From Actinomycetes bacterium (GTDB taxonomy: Bacteria > Actinomycetota > Actinomycetes > Actinomycetales > Microbacteriaceae): DNA of 9,166 nt. The notes under the pieces were generated by a model. That model did no database searches. It saw only the letters and a program-made list of their open reading frames with translations, and was not told the origin of the DNA. The stretch covers positions 1-9,166 of the forward strand of contig JAUHVN010000094.1 in assembly GCA_030425055.1 (NCBI GenBank), written 5' to 3'. This document shows, one piece after another, positions 1-6,198 of this stretch (the first letter of the stretch is position 1; each line of letters opens with the position of its first letter). A program made the translations under genes and the position numbers.

Positions 1-395
1 ACCCCGAGGATCTGCAGGTCGACGCCGCCCGCGGCCTCGATCGCCCGCTCGTAGTCGTCGCCGGCATGCTCGATGCCGTCGAGCGATCCGTCGGGCACGT
101 GGATCAGTTCCGGATCGAGCCCGAGCGGCTCGACGACCTCGCGGTGGATCACCGACCGGTAGCTCTCGGGGTGTCCCGGGGCGATGCCGACGTACTCGTC
201 GAGGGCGAAGCCGCGCACGCGCGACACGTCGACGCCCGCCAGCCGCGGGCGCAGCGCCTCGTACACGGGCAGCGGGGTCGAGCCGGTCGCGAGTCCGAGC
301 ACGGCGTCGGGACGCGCGCGCACGAGCCGCACGATCTCGTCGGCGACGAGGCTGCCGGCGGTCGCGGCATCCGGCACGATGACGATCTCAGCCAC
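1..395 (-). CDS. nagB: Glucosamine-6-phosphate deaminase, N-terminal part (runs off left edge)
   Basis: NagB is a cytoplasmic enzyme that converts glucosamine-6-phosphate to fructose-6-phosphate and ammonia, the last step of amino-sugar catabolism. Only the first 131 codons are present. Visible family motifs are the phosphate-binding loop GLATGSTP at residues 34-41 and LDEYVGI at 65-71, where D66 matches the catalytic base Asp72 of E. coli NagB, followed by HPESY at 75-79. The family is usually about 260 residues, so half the protein lies outside. I chose the GTG at 395-393 because a GAGGAGG ribosome binding site lies about 8 nt upstream, inside the end of the kinase gene, and the next residues (AEIVIVPDA) begin the first beta strand. 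The start overlaps the kinase stop by 8 bp, which implies translational coupling. A glucosamine-6-phosphate isomerase-like paralogue is possible, but the context favours NagB. Confidence 0.92.
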   Translation of the reverse strand, partial: MAEIVIVPDAATAGSLVADEIVRLVRARPDAVLGLATGSTPLPVYEALRPRLAGVDVSRVRGFALDEYVGIAPGHPESYRSVIHREVVEPLGLDPELIHVPDGSLDGIEHAGDDYERAIEAAGGVDLQILG

Positions 396-1314
396 GGGCC
401 AGCGCCTCCTCGGGGTCGCGGGCGACGCCGACGAGCGCCGCGCCGACGGCCGCGGCGGGCGACCCCGCCGGCAGCAGCTGCACACGCTCGTCGAGGCGCA
501 GCGAGCGCATGAACGCGGATGCCTCGGCGCTGGCGGCGAGCTCGGCCGCCACGTCGCCGGTGAGGCGATCCCCGAGGTTCGTGAGTCCACCGCCGAGCAC
601 GACGCGATCGACGTCGGCGGTCAGGACGAGCACGCGGACGGCCGCGGCGACGCCGTGCGCGATCCCGGCGCGCAGCTCCATCGCGAGCGGGTCGCCCACG
701 TCGGCGGCGTCGAACACGTCGGCGACCGGGTGCAGCCCCGCGCGCCCCCAGCGCTGCGCGACGGCGCCGCCGCCGGCGAACGCCTCGATGCAGCCGTGCT
801 GGCCGCACCGGCAGAGGGGTCCCGCGGGGTCGACGCCCAGATGGCCGATCTCGCCGGCCGTTCCGCGGTCGCCGCGCCACACGGCGCCGTCGACGACGAT
901 CCCCGCCGCGATGCCGGTGCCGAGGTTGAGGTAGGCCATCGACCCGGTCGACGACGCGTGCAGGGCGTAGGCGCCGAGCGCCGCCGCCTTGACGTCGTTC
1001 TCGACGCGCACCGGCACGCCGAGCAGCGGTGAGACGGCGGCGGCGAGGTCGACCTCGTCGACGCCGAGGTTCACGGCGTGCACGACCCGGCCCGTGGCAT
1101 CCACCTGTCCCGGGATGCCGATTCCGACCGAGGCGATGTCGTCCGCGGCGACGCCGGCGTCGGCGCGCACCGCGCCGACCGCGTCGACGACCGTCTGAAC
1201 GACAGCATCCGCGCCCCAACCGGTGGCCCGCCGCACGCGGGCGACGACGGAGCCCGTGGCATCCACCGCGACCGCGTCGGTCTTGGTGCCGCCGATGTCC
1301 AGCCCGATCCTCAT
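388..1314 (-). CDS. ROK-family sugar kinase, probable N-acetylglucosamine kinase
   Basis: This 308-residue protein is a complete ROK kinase of normal family length. It has the N-terminal ATP-binding motif DIGGTK at 6-11, the sugar-binding and catalytic pair N106-D107 in VENDVKAA, a second phosphate motif LGTGIAAG near 131-138, and GEIGH at 154-158 followed by LCRCGQHGCIE at 167-177. H158, C168, C170 and C175 form the ROK structural zinc site. It transfers phosphate from ATP to the 6-hydroxyl of a hexose in the cytoplasm. The GlcNAc assignment rests on context: nagB follows with an 8-bp overlap and a sugar ABC transporter precedes it by 43 bp. Glucokinase or N-acetylmannosamine kinase cannot be excluded from sequence alone. 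Unlike the regulator upstream in the operon, it has no helix-turn-helix domain. The ATG is preceded at 7 nt by GGGAGG, which lies in a hairpin. Confidence 0.9.
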   Translation of the reverse strand: MRIGLDIGGTKTDAVAVDATGSVVARVRRATGWGADAVVQTVVDAVGAVRADAGVAADDIASVGIGIPGQVDATGRVVHAVNLGVDEVDLAAAVSPLLGVPVRVENDVKAAALGAYALHASSTGSMAYLNLGTGIAAGIVVDGAVWRGDRGTAGEIGHLGVDPAGPLCRCGQHGCIEAFAGGGAVAQRWGRAGLHPVADVFDAADVGDPLAMELRAGIAHGVAAAVRVLVLTADVDRVVLGGGLTNLGDRLTGDVAAELAASAEASAFMRSLRLDERVQLLPAGSPAAAVGAALVGVARDPEEALARG

Positions 1315-1321
1315 CGGCCGT

Positions 1322-1336
1322 CCTCCCCTCGGGAGG
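1322..1336 (-). promoter_or_regulatory. Hairpin covering the ribosome binding site of the ROK kinase gene
   Basis: On the minus strand CCTCCC, a 3-nt GAG loop and GGGAGG form a perfect 6-bp GC-rich stem. The right arm is the Shine-Dalgarno sequence of the kinase gene, 7 nt before its ATG. The stop codon of the upstream permease is about 21 nt before the stem, so a ribosome finishing that gene could help open it. A coupling role is inference. Confidence 0.35.
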
Positions 1337-1357
1337 CGGCTGCGTGTCCTGCGCGCA

Positions 1358-2329
1358 TCAGCCCTTGACCGCCCCCGCCACGAGGCCTCCGGTCATGCGG
1401 CCCTGGACGATCAGGAAGAAGATGATGACGGGCAGCGCGATGAGCGTCGAGCCCGCCATGACCGCACCCCAGTTCACGGCGCCGCCGACCGACGACGACT
1501 GGAAGGCGTTGAGCCACGGCATGAGGGTGAGGTTGTAGCCCTTCATGAGCAGCAGCGCCATCGTGAACTCGTTCCACGCCTGGATGAAGGCGAAGATCCC
1601 GGTCGCGACGAGTCCCGGTGCCAACAGCGGGAAGGTGACCCGCCAGAAGGCCTGCGACTTCGTGCAGCCGTCGATCATCGCGGCCTCTTCGAGGTCGGCG
1701 GGGACGCCGGCCACGAACCCGCGCAGGGTCCAGATCGTGAAGGGGATGACGGCGGCGGTGTAGACGATGCCCAGGCCCAGCAGCGTGTTGATCAGACGCC
1801 AGTCGTCGATCATCCCGTAGATCGTGAACATCATCGCCTCGCCCGGGATCATCTGCACGACGAGCACCGAGACGATGAACGCACGGCGGCCCTTGAAGCG
1901 GAACCGCGCGACGGCGACCGAGGCGAGGAACGCGAACAGCAGCGTCGCGATCAGCACGCCGGCGGTGACCGTCACGGTCGCGCCGAGGGCGTGCGGGAAG
2001 TCGGTCTGGCCGGGGGCGGCCTCGCGGTTCCACGCGGTGAGGTAGTTCGCGAAAGTGAAGTCGAGCGGGAAGAAGCTCGGGTTGCGGCTGACGATGTCGC
2101 TGTTGGGGGTGAACGACATGTTCACCATCCAGTAGACGGGGAACACGCTCATCGCGAAGACGATCGCGGCCGCGACGTTCAGCAGCGTGCGCGTCATGAC
2201 CCGGCGCGGCGACGGCCGACGCGCCTGGATGCTGCGCCCCTTCGGCGCGTTCGGACGCCCGCCCTCGCCGAGGACGTCCTCGACGCCGAGCGTGCCGAGT
2301 TCGGTGGCCGCGTTGACCTGGGTGCTCAC
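1358..2329 (-). CDS. Carbohydrate ABC transporter permease, MalG-like (second permease)
   Basis: This is the second inner-membrane permease of a carbohydrate uptake transporter (CUT1, MalG type), 323 residues. About six hydrophobic segments are visible, roughly at 48-70, 117-142, 150-172, 183-203, 240-262 and 290-310. The cytoplasmic EAA loop begins EEAAMIDGCTKSQAFWR at 214-230 and has the conserved G221 and P234; it docks the ATPase. The frame stays open far upstream inside the first permease gene, so the start was chosen from the GTG at 2329-2327: it has a strong AAGGAGGAG site about 6 nt upstream and overlaps the TGA of the preceding permease in a 4-bp GTGA. A basic stretch of about 45 residues precedes the first membrane segment. 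It would pair with the 2326-3288 permease and the 3463-4746 binding protein; no ATPase gene is next to it. Confidence 0.93.
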   Translation of the reverse strand: MSTQVNAATELGTLGVEDVLGEGGRPNAPKGRSIQARRPSPRRVMTRTLLNVAAAIVFAMSVFPVYWMVNMSFTPNSDIVSRNPSFFPLDFTFANYLTAWNREAAPGQTDFPHALGATVTVTAGVLIATLLFAFLASVAVARFRFKGRRAFIVSVLVVQMIPGEAMMFTIYGMIDDWRLINTLLGLGIVYTAAVIPFTIWTLRGFVAGVPADLEEAAMIDGCTKSQAFWRVTFPLLAPGLVATGIFAFIQAWNEFTMALLLMKGYNLTLMPWLNAFQSSSVGGAVNWGAVMAGSTLIALPVIIFFLIVQGRMTGGLVAGAVKG

Positions 2330-3288
2330 AGCTCCTCCTCCTTGAGCGTGGTGCGGACGTATCCCCACGAGAGGACGAGCAGCAGGATCACCATGGTGAC
2401 CCCGATCGCCGCGGTGGCGCCGAACTCTCCGACGCCCTGACGGAACAGATAGGTGCCGAGCACGTTCGTCTCGGATGCCAGGCCACCGCGGCTCTGCAGC
2501 GCGTAGACCTGGGTGAAGATGCGCAGGTTCCAGATGATCTGCAGCACGAGGACGACCGTGAGGACGCTCCGCAGGTACGGCATGACCACGAGGCGGAACC
2601 GCTGGAACCCGGTCGCACCGTCGAGCGACGCCGCCTCGAGCACCTCGCCGGGCACCTGGCCGAGCGCGGCGTAGGTCGTGAAGGCGACGAACGGCACCGA
2701 CTGCCACACGATGATGATCGTGAGCACGAAGTAGAACGACCACGGGTTCAGCAGCCACGAGTGGTTCGTCCAGTCGCTCGTGCCGGTGAGGGCGTTGAGG
2801 GTCCAGTTCACGACGCCGTACTCGGTGTCGAAGATCCAGCCCCACACGACGGTCGCCGTCAGGGGCGGCATCGCCCAGGCCAGCAGCAGACCGATCGAGA
2901 CGACGATGCGCCACGCGCGGCCCAGGCGCGTCATCAACACGGCGACGACGACGCCGAACGACATGTTGAGCACGGTGAGCACGACCATGAGGCCGAGGCT
3001 GCGCATGAGCACGGCCGGGAAGTCGGACTGCGTGAACAGGTCGATGTAGTTCTCGAAGCCCACGAACTCGGGCCACGTGCCCAGCACCTTGTTCTTCACC
3101 GTGTAGTCGGTGAAGGACTGGATCAGCATGAGCACGGCCGGGTACCCGACCATGACGCCGAGGATGATCAGCGACGGGGCGAGCAGAGCAGCGGCGCCGC
3201 GCGCCTCGCGCCGGGCGCGGCGCTTCTCGCGGCTGGGGCCGTTCGTGCCGCCGGTCTCTGCGGCGACGGGTGTCGCGGTGATGGTCAT
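2326..3288 (-). CDS. Carbohydrate ABC transporter permease, MalF-like (first permease)
   Basis: This is the first membrane subunit of a CUT1 sugar importer, 320 residues, a usual length for actinobacterial MalF-like permeases that lack the large periplasmic P2 loop of E. coli MalF. A charged cytoplasmic N-terminus (SREKRRARREAR, 19-30) precedes about six membrane segments near 33-57, 97-120, 127-150, 185-207, 240-256 and 290-310. The EAA loop is EAASLDGATGFQRFRLVVMP at 218-237, which contacts the ATPase. The ATG is supported by GAGAGGAG 5 nt upstream. Its stop overlaps the GTG of the next permease (GTGA), a typical coupled pair. A 174-bp gap separates it from the binding-protein gene upstream. 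Substrate specificity cannot be read from the permease; an amino sugar or chitin oligosaccharide is inferred from nagB and the kinase. Confidence 0.93.
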   Translation of the reverse strand: MTITATPVAAETGGTNGPSREKRRARREARGAAALLAPSLIILGVMVGYPAVLMLIQSFTDYTVKNKVLGTWPEFVGFENYIDLFTQSDFPAVLMRSLGLMVVLTVLNMSFGVVVAVLMTRLGRAWRIVVSIGLLLAWAMPPLTATVVWGWIFDTEYGVVNWTLNALTGTSDWTNHSWLLNPWSFYFVLTIIIVWQSVPFVAFTTYAALGQVPGEVLEAASLDGATGFQRFRLVVMPYLRSVLTVVLVLQIIWNLRIFTQVYALQSRGGLASETNVLGTYLFRQGVGEFGATAAIGVTMVILLLVLSWGYVRTTLKEEEL

Positions 3289-3293
3289 GTCAA

Positions 3294-3305
3294 CTCCTCT
3301 CGGAG
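3294..3305 (-). promoter_or_regulatory. Small GNRA-loop hairpin at the ribosome binding site of the first permease
   Basis: On the minus strand CTCC-GAGA-GGAG forms a 4-bp stem closed by a GAGA (GNRA class) tetraloop. The GGAG arm is the Shine-Dalgarno sequence, 5 nt before the ATG. The stem is short, so it may be fortuitous, but it repeats the arrangement seen at the ROK kinase gene. Confidence 0.25.
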
Positions 3306-3419
3306 GAAAGGCGGGCGCGCGAAGGCGTACCGCAGGGGTGGAAGCTCGGTGACGACGGACCGGTCGCCGGGTCAGGCGCAGGGCTCCTGCCCTGAGTCTG
3401 GCCGAGGGATCGGTCCCGG

Positions 3420-3453
3420 GCGAGGGGTTCCGGGGCGAGCCGGAACCCCTCGC
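3420..3453 (-). terminator. Intercistronic 14-bp hairpin after the binding-protein gene (partial terminator or mRNA stabiliser)
   Basis: Positions 3420-3433 (GCGAGGGGTTCCGG) are perfectly complementary to 3440-3453, leaving a 6-nt loop. The stem begins 9 nt after the stop codon of the binding-protein gene in the direction of transcription. No T-run follows it, so it is not a classic intrinsic terminator. A run of eight C residues on the transcript lies between the stop codon and the stem. In sugar ABC operons such hairpins after the binding-protein gene commonly protect its mRNA and lower permease expression; that role is inferred here. The rest of the 3289-3462 gap holds a second, smaller stem (3379-3384 with 3389-3394) and no recognisable promoter or gene. 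Confidence 0.6.
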
Positions 3454-3462
3454 GGGGGGGGA

Positions 3463-4746
3463 TCAGCTGTTGAGGATCGCTTCGATCTGCTCGTCGAGCT
3501 GCGCGGCGATCTCAGCCACATTGCCGCCCTCGGCGATCTTCACGAGCGCGTCGGGGATGATCTGAGCCGCCTCGACCTCGGCCCAGTTCGGGCTGGTCGG
3601 GGTGAACTTCGAGTTCGCCAGCGCCTCGGCCTGGGCCTTGGCGACGGGGGTGTCGGGCAGGTACTGCGCGGCCGAGACGATTCCCGGGGTCAGACCCTGC
3701 TCGGCGAGGAGCTTCTGGTAGCCCTCCGACAGCATGATCGTCAGCGCGGCCTTGGCCTTCTCGGGCGCCTCGCTCTTGGTGGCGACGGCGATGTTCGAGC
3801 CACCCGCGAAGATCGGGGCGGTCTCACCGGCGCTCATGCCCGGCAGCGCGAACGCGCCGAGGTCCTTGGCGTAGGTGTCGGGGCAGCCTTCCTCGACCTC
3901 TTCGCCGGCATCCGCGTCACCCCACGGCCAGGCGCCGGTCAGGTTGCCCGCGGCCCACGCGGGGCTCGAGATGAAGCCGGCCTCGCCGTCGCAGAACGCG
4001 ATGTTGGCCTGCAGCTCGTTGCCGTCGGCAGGAGCGATGGTGGCGTTCTCGTACACGTCCTGGAGCTGCTCGAGGCCCGCGAGGCTCTCGGGGCTCGAGA
4101 ACTGCGCGTCCCACGTGTCGCCGTCCTGGACGGCGATCTCGCCGCCGTGCGCCCAGACGTAGGGAAGGGCGTTGTACCAGTCCTTGCCCGGGGCGTAGAT
4201 GCCCGAGACCGTGTCGGTGGTCATCGCGACGCCCTCGGCGACGTAGTCGTCGAGCGTGGCGGGCACCTCGTCCACCATCATCGGGCTGTAGAACACGACG
4301 CGGCCGCCGGCGTAGTAGGGCGCCGCGTACAGCGAACCGTCGTACGTGCCGGCCTCGACGAGGCCGCCCAGCAGGTCGTCACCACCGAGGTCGCCCTCGA
4401 TGTCGCTGATGTCGAGGAACAGGCCGGCGTCGGCGAAGCCGAGGGCCTGGGTGTTGCCGACCTCGACGACGTCGGGGGCGTCGTTCGACGAGAGCGCCGC
4501 GGTGTACGTGTCCGACACGTCCGCCCAGGTCTTCTCCTCGATCGTGAGGGTCCAGCCCTCGTTCTCGTCCTCGAACGTCTCCTTCAGGTAGTCGCGCGCG
4601 GTCTGCGGGGTGTCGGCGCCGACCAACCACACCGTCAGGTCGCCGGTCTCCGGCTCGACGGGGGCCGCGCTGCCGCCACCGGCGCATCCTGCGAGCGCCA
4701 CTGCGGACGCACCGAGCAGAGCGACTGCTCCGAGCTTCTTGTTCAT
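3463..4746 (-). CDS. Extracellular sugar-binding lipoprotein of the ABC transporter (SBP family 1)
   Basis: This 427-residue protein is the sugar-binding lipoprotein of the importer, tethered to the outer face of the membrane. A signal peptide with K3-K4 and a hydrophobic core (5-19) ends in the lipobox LAGC at 18-21, so C21 would be lipidated. A small-residue linker follows, then the mature domain from LTVWLVG at 37. The segment NDAPDVVEVGNTQ (88-100) is typical of actinobacterial family 1 binding proteins, including those for chitobiose and GlcNAc, and aromatic residues such as W189, Y191, W264 and W274 could stack on sugar rings. C252 and C288 could form a disulfide. The ATG has AAGGAAGG about 5 nt upstream. 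It lies 75 bp after the ROK regulator and 174 bp before the permeases, the usual order. A DasA- or NgcE-like specificity is plausible but unproven. Confidence 0.93.
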   Translation of the reverse strand: MNKKLGAVALLGASAVALAGCAGGGSAAPVEPETGDLTVWLVGADTPQTARDYLKETFEDENEGWTLTIEEKTWADVSDTYTAALSSNDAPDVVEVGNTQALGFADAGLFLDISDIEGDLGGDDLLGGLVEAGTYDGSLYAAPYYAGGRVVFYSPMMVDEVPATLDDYVAEGVAMTTDTVSGIYAPGKDWYNALPYVWAHGGEIAVQDGDTWDAQFSSPESLAGLEQLQDVYENATIAPADGNELQANIAFCDGEAGFISSPAWAAGNLTGAWPWGDADAGEEVEEGCPDTYAKDLGAFALPGMSAGETAPIFAGGSNIAVATKSEAPEKAKAALTIMLSEGYQKLLAEQGLTPGIVSAAQYLPDTPVAKAQAEALANSKFTPTSPNWAEVEAAQIIPDALVKIAEGGNVAEIAAQLDEQIEAILNS

Positions 4747-4780
4747 GGTGCCTTCCTTGTTGTTTCTCTTGGTGTTTCAA

Positions 4781-4798
4781 ATGGGCCGGGTGACCCAT
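4781..4798 (-). promoter_or_regulatory. Weak hairpin in the leader between the regulator and binding-protein genes
   Basis: On the minus strand ATGGG and CCCAT pair across an 8-nt loop, followed by TTTG. An alternative GGGT/ACCC pairing also exists inside it. It lies in the 75-bp gap and could be a leaky terminator after the regulator or a leader structure for the binding-protein gene. A run of seven C residues on the transcript (4802-4808) precedes it. No convincing promoter or separate operator is visible in this gap, so binding-protein transcription probably reads through from the regulator. Confidence 0.25.
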
Positions 4799-4821
4799 CC
4801 AGGGGGGGAATTGCGGGTGCG

Positions 4822-6009
4822 CTACGACACCCCGAGTTGTCCGGACAGGACCATGACGGCCGCGCCGCGCAGGACGATGTCCTGGCCTTGCTCCGTCATC
4901 CGCACGCGCACGCCGTCGTGGAACTGTGCGAGCGTCCGTGTGCGCAGGGTCTCGACGGTCTGCTCCGCGAGCGGGCCGTCGAGAAGTTCGGTGGGGCCGG
5001 AGAGCACGATCTCCGACAGGTCGAGCACGCCCACGACCGGGGCGAGGGCGATGCCGAGGCGCTCCCCCGCGTCGCGCAGCACGCCGTCGCGGTCCGCGGC
5101 GGGAGCCTGCGCGAGCCGCTCGGTCAGCGCGGGTACGGCCAGCCAGGCTTCGAGGCATCCGATCTTCCCGCAGGCGCACTGCGGTCCACCGTCGGTGCCG
5201 ACACTGACGTGGCCGATCTCACCCGCGGCGAAGCGGCCGCCACGCAGCGGCTGACCGCCGGCGAGCAGGCCCGAGCCGACACCGCGGCCGACCTTGACCA
5301 GCAGCACGTCGTCGCCCGAGCCTCCGAAGGTGTACTCGGCGAGCACGGCGGCGTTCGCGTCGTTCGCGACGAGGACCGGCAGGTCGAGCGCGTCCTGCAG
5401 CGCGGTCTCGAGGTCGAAGCCGGCCCAGCCGAAGTTCGGTGCGCTGAGGATGACCCCGTGGTCGTCGACCACGCCGGGGCTGCCGACACCGATGCCCAGC
5501 ACGGGGGCGTGCGCGTCGGCGACGAGTGCGCGGGCGAGCTCGACCACGGTCGCGACGACCCGGTCGGCCTCGGGCAGCGGCACCTTGCGGCGCGCCACGA
5601 TCTCGCCGTCGAGCGTCAGCACGGCCCCGATGAAGACATCGCTGCCCGACAGGTCGATGCCGACGATGCGGTGGCCGTCGCGGTCGAGGTCGACGAGGAT
5701 CGCGGGCTTGCCGGGTCCGGCCGACTCGCGCAGGCCCTTCTCGATGACGAATCCGTCGGCGATCAGGTCGGCGACGAGGTCCGAGATCGTGACGCGCGTC
5801 AGACCGGTCTCTCGCGAGAGGTCGGCGCGGCTCATCGCCCCCTGGTGGAAGAGGGTCTGCAGCACGAGCGAGCGGTTGTGCGCACGGGCGTGCTCGGGAA
5901 GCACCTTGACGCCGGGGCGACGGCTGCGGCCGTTCGCGGCCGGGCGGCCGTTGGGGGTGTGCGGCGGCTCGAGAGTGGAAGAGCCCCGCTGCGCTTCCTG
6001 TGCAGACAT
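4822..6009 (-). CDS. ROK-family transcriptional repressor (NagC/Mlc/XylR type)
   Basis: This 395-residue protein joins an N-terminal winged helix-turn-helix (about 45-92; the recognition region is in LSRETGLTRVTISDLVADL) to a ROK sugar-sensing domain. The ATP motif is degraded to DLSGSD at 119-124, as expected for a regulator. N216-D217 in VANDANAA, GEIGH at 263-267 and QCACGKIGCLEAW at 277-289 remain, so the zinc ligands H267, C278, C280 and C285 are present. A basic, proline-rich tail of about 35 residues precedes the DNA-binding domain. The ATG at 6009 has no close Shine-Dalgarno sequence (only AAGG about 13 nt away) and touches an inverted repeat that is probably its own operator. It is the first gene of the operon and most likely represses it until bound by a sugar, probably GlcNAc or a derivative. 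Family assignment is secure; the ligand is inferred. Confidence 0.93.
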   Translation of the reverse strand: MSAQEAQRGSSTLEPPHTPNGRPAANGRSRRPGVKVLPEHARAHNRSLVLQTLFHQGAMSRADLSRETGLTRVTISDLVADLIADGFVIEKGLRESAGPGKPAILVDLDRDGHRIVGIDLSGSDVFIGAVLTLDGEIVARRKVPLPEADRVVATVVELARALVADAHAPVLGIGVGSPGVVDDHGVILSAPNFGWAGFDLETALQDALDLPVLVANDANAAVLAEYTFGGSGDDVLLVKVGRGVGSGLLAGGQPLRGGRFAAGEIGHVSVGTDGGPQCACGKIGCLEAWLAVPALTERLAQAPAADRDGVLRDAGERLGIALAPVVGVLDLSEIVLSGPTELLDGPLAEQTVETLRTRTLAQFHDGVRVRMTEQGQDIVLRGAAVMVLSGQLGVS

Positions 6010-6037
6010 GTTTGTTAGTAGACCTTACGAACAAACA
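6009..6037. promoter_or_regulatory. Inverted-repeat operator at the start of the ROK regulator
   Basis: Arms TGTTTGTTAGTA (6009-6020) and TACGAACAAACA (6026-6037) are complementary at 11 of 12 positions around a 5-bp centre, GACCT. The GTTTGTT...AACAAAC outer part resembles operators of XylR-type ROK repressors. The site ends on the last base of the regulator's start codon and covers its proposed -10 region, so binding should block the operon and autoregulate the repressor. The only copy I found in the window is here; none is seen before the binding-protein gene. Confidence 0.7.
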
Positions 6038-6045
6038 ATCCGCAA
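6017..6045 (-). promoter_or_regulatory. Candidate promoter of the amino-sugar operon, possibly leaderless
   Basis: On the minus strand TTGCGG (6045-6040) and TCTACT (6022-6017) are 17 bp apart, with 3 of 6 and 4 of 6 matches to the -35 and -10 consensus. Initiation about 7 nt after the -10 box would fall at or next to the ATG at 6009, giving a leaderless mRNA. That fits the missing ribosome binding site. The box matches are modest. Confidence 0.35.
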
Positions 6046-6155
6046 TCCGGAGGCGACGGTTTGAACGGGGTGTTTACAAAACTGTTACATTCACCGGACG
6101 TTCATCCACGTCGACGCCCGCGCACGCATATGCACGCACGAGCACACCCGTCCTT

Positions 6156-6161
6156 TACCAT
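6156..6161 (+). promoter_or_regulatory. Candidate -10 element for the L,D-transpeptidase gene
   Basis: TACCAT fits the TANNNT actinobacterial -10 pattern and would place a start site near 6168, about 30 nt before the GTG at 6199. No good -35 is seen at the right distance. TTGAAC at 6061 with TTACAT at 6085 (18-bp spacer) is an equally weak alternative. The rest of 6038-6198 shows no gene. Confidence 0.25.
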
Positions 6162-6198
6162 GGAACGACGAGGACCGATTGCCAGGGGGTGTGGCGGC

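Noticed and set aside
1223..2440. A 405-codon plus-strand open frame opposite the kinase and second permease
   Set aside because: Charged low-complexity translation, no recognisable domain, and it overlaps well-supported minus-strand genes.
2330..3076. An N-terminal extension of the second permease reaching to 3076
   Set aside because: The frame is open only because it overlaps the first permease gene. The GTG at 2329 has a strong ribosome binding site and a 4-bp overlap with the upstream stop.
3379..3394. Small hairpin CAGGGC-TCCT-GCCCTG in the gap before the first permease gene
   Set aside because: A 6-bp stem with no U-tract in GC-rich DNA is likely to occur by chance. The 14-bp stem beside it is the stronger candidate.
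2761..6018. A 1085-codon plus-strand open frame antisense to the permease, binding-protein and ROK regulator genes
   Set aside because: Its translation is R/G/D/H-rich without any family motif, while the opposite strand carries three well-recognised genes. Long antisense open frames are common in high-GC DNA.
6071..6090. AT-richer patch with GTTT-ACA-AAAC and TGTTACA as a second operator
   Set aside because: The symmetric part is only 4 bp per arm and does not match the 12-bp arms of the ROK site.
6126..6133. GCATATGC palindrome upstream of the L,D-transpeptidase gene
   Set aside because: Only 8 bp, and the symmetry does not extend further. It is not enough to call an operator.
6061..6198. 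Earlier ATG starts at 6061 or 6160 for the L,D-transpeptidase
   Set aside because: Neither has a ribosome binding site and the added residues look like promoter DNA. The GTG at 6199 has AGGGGGT upstream.
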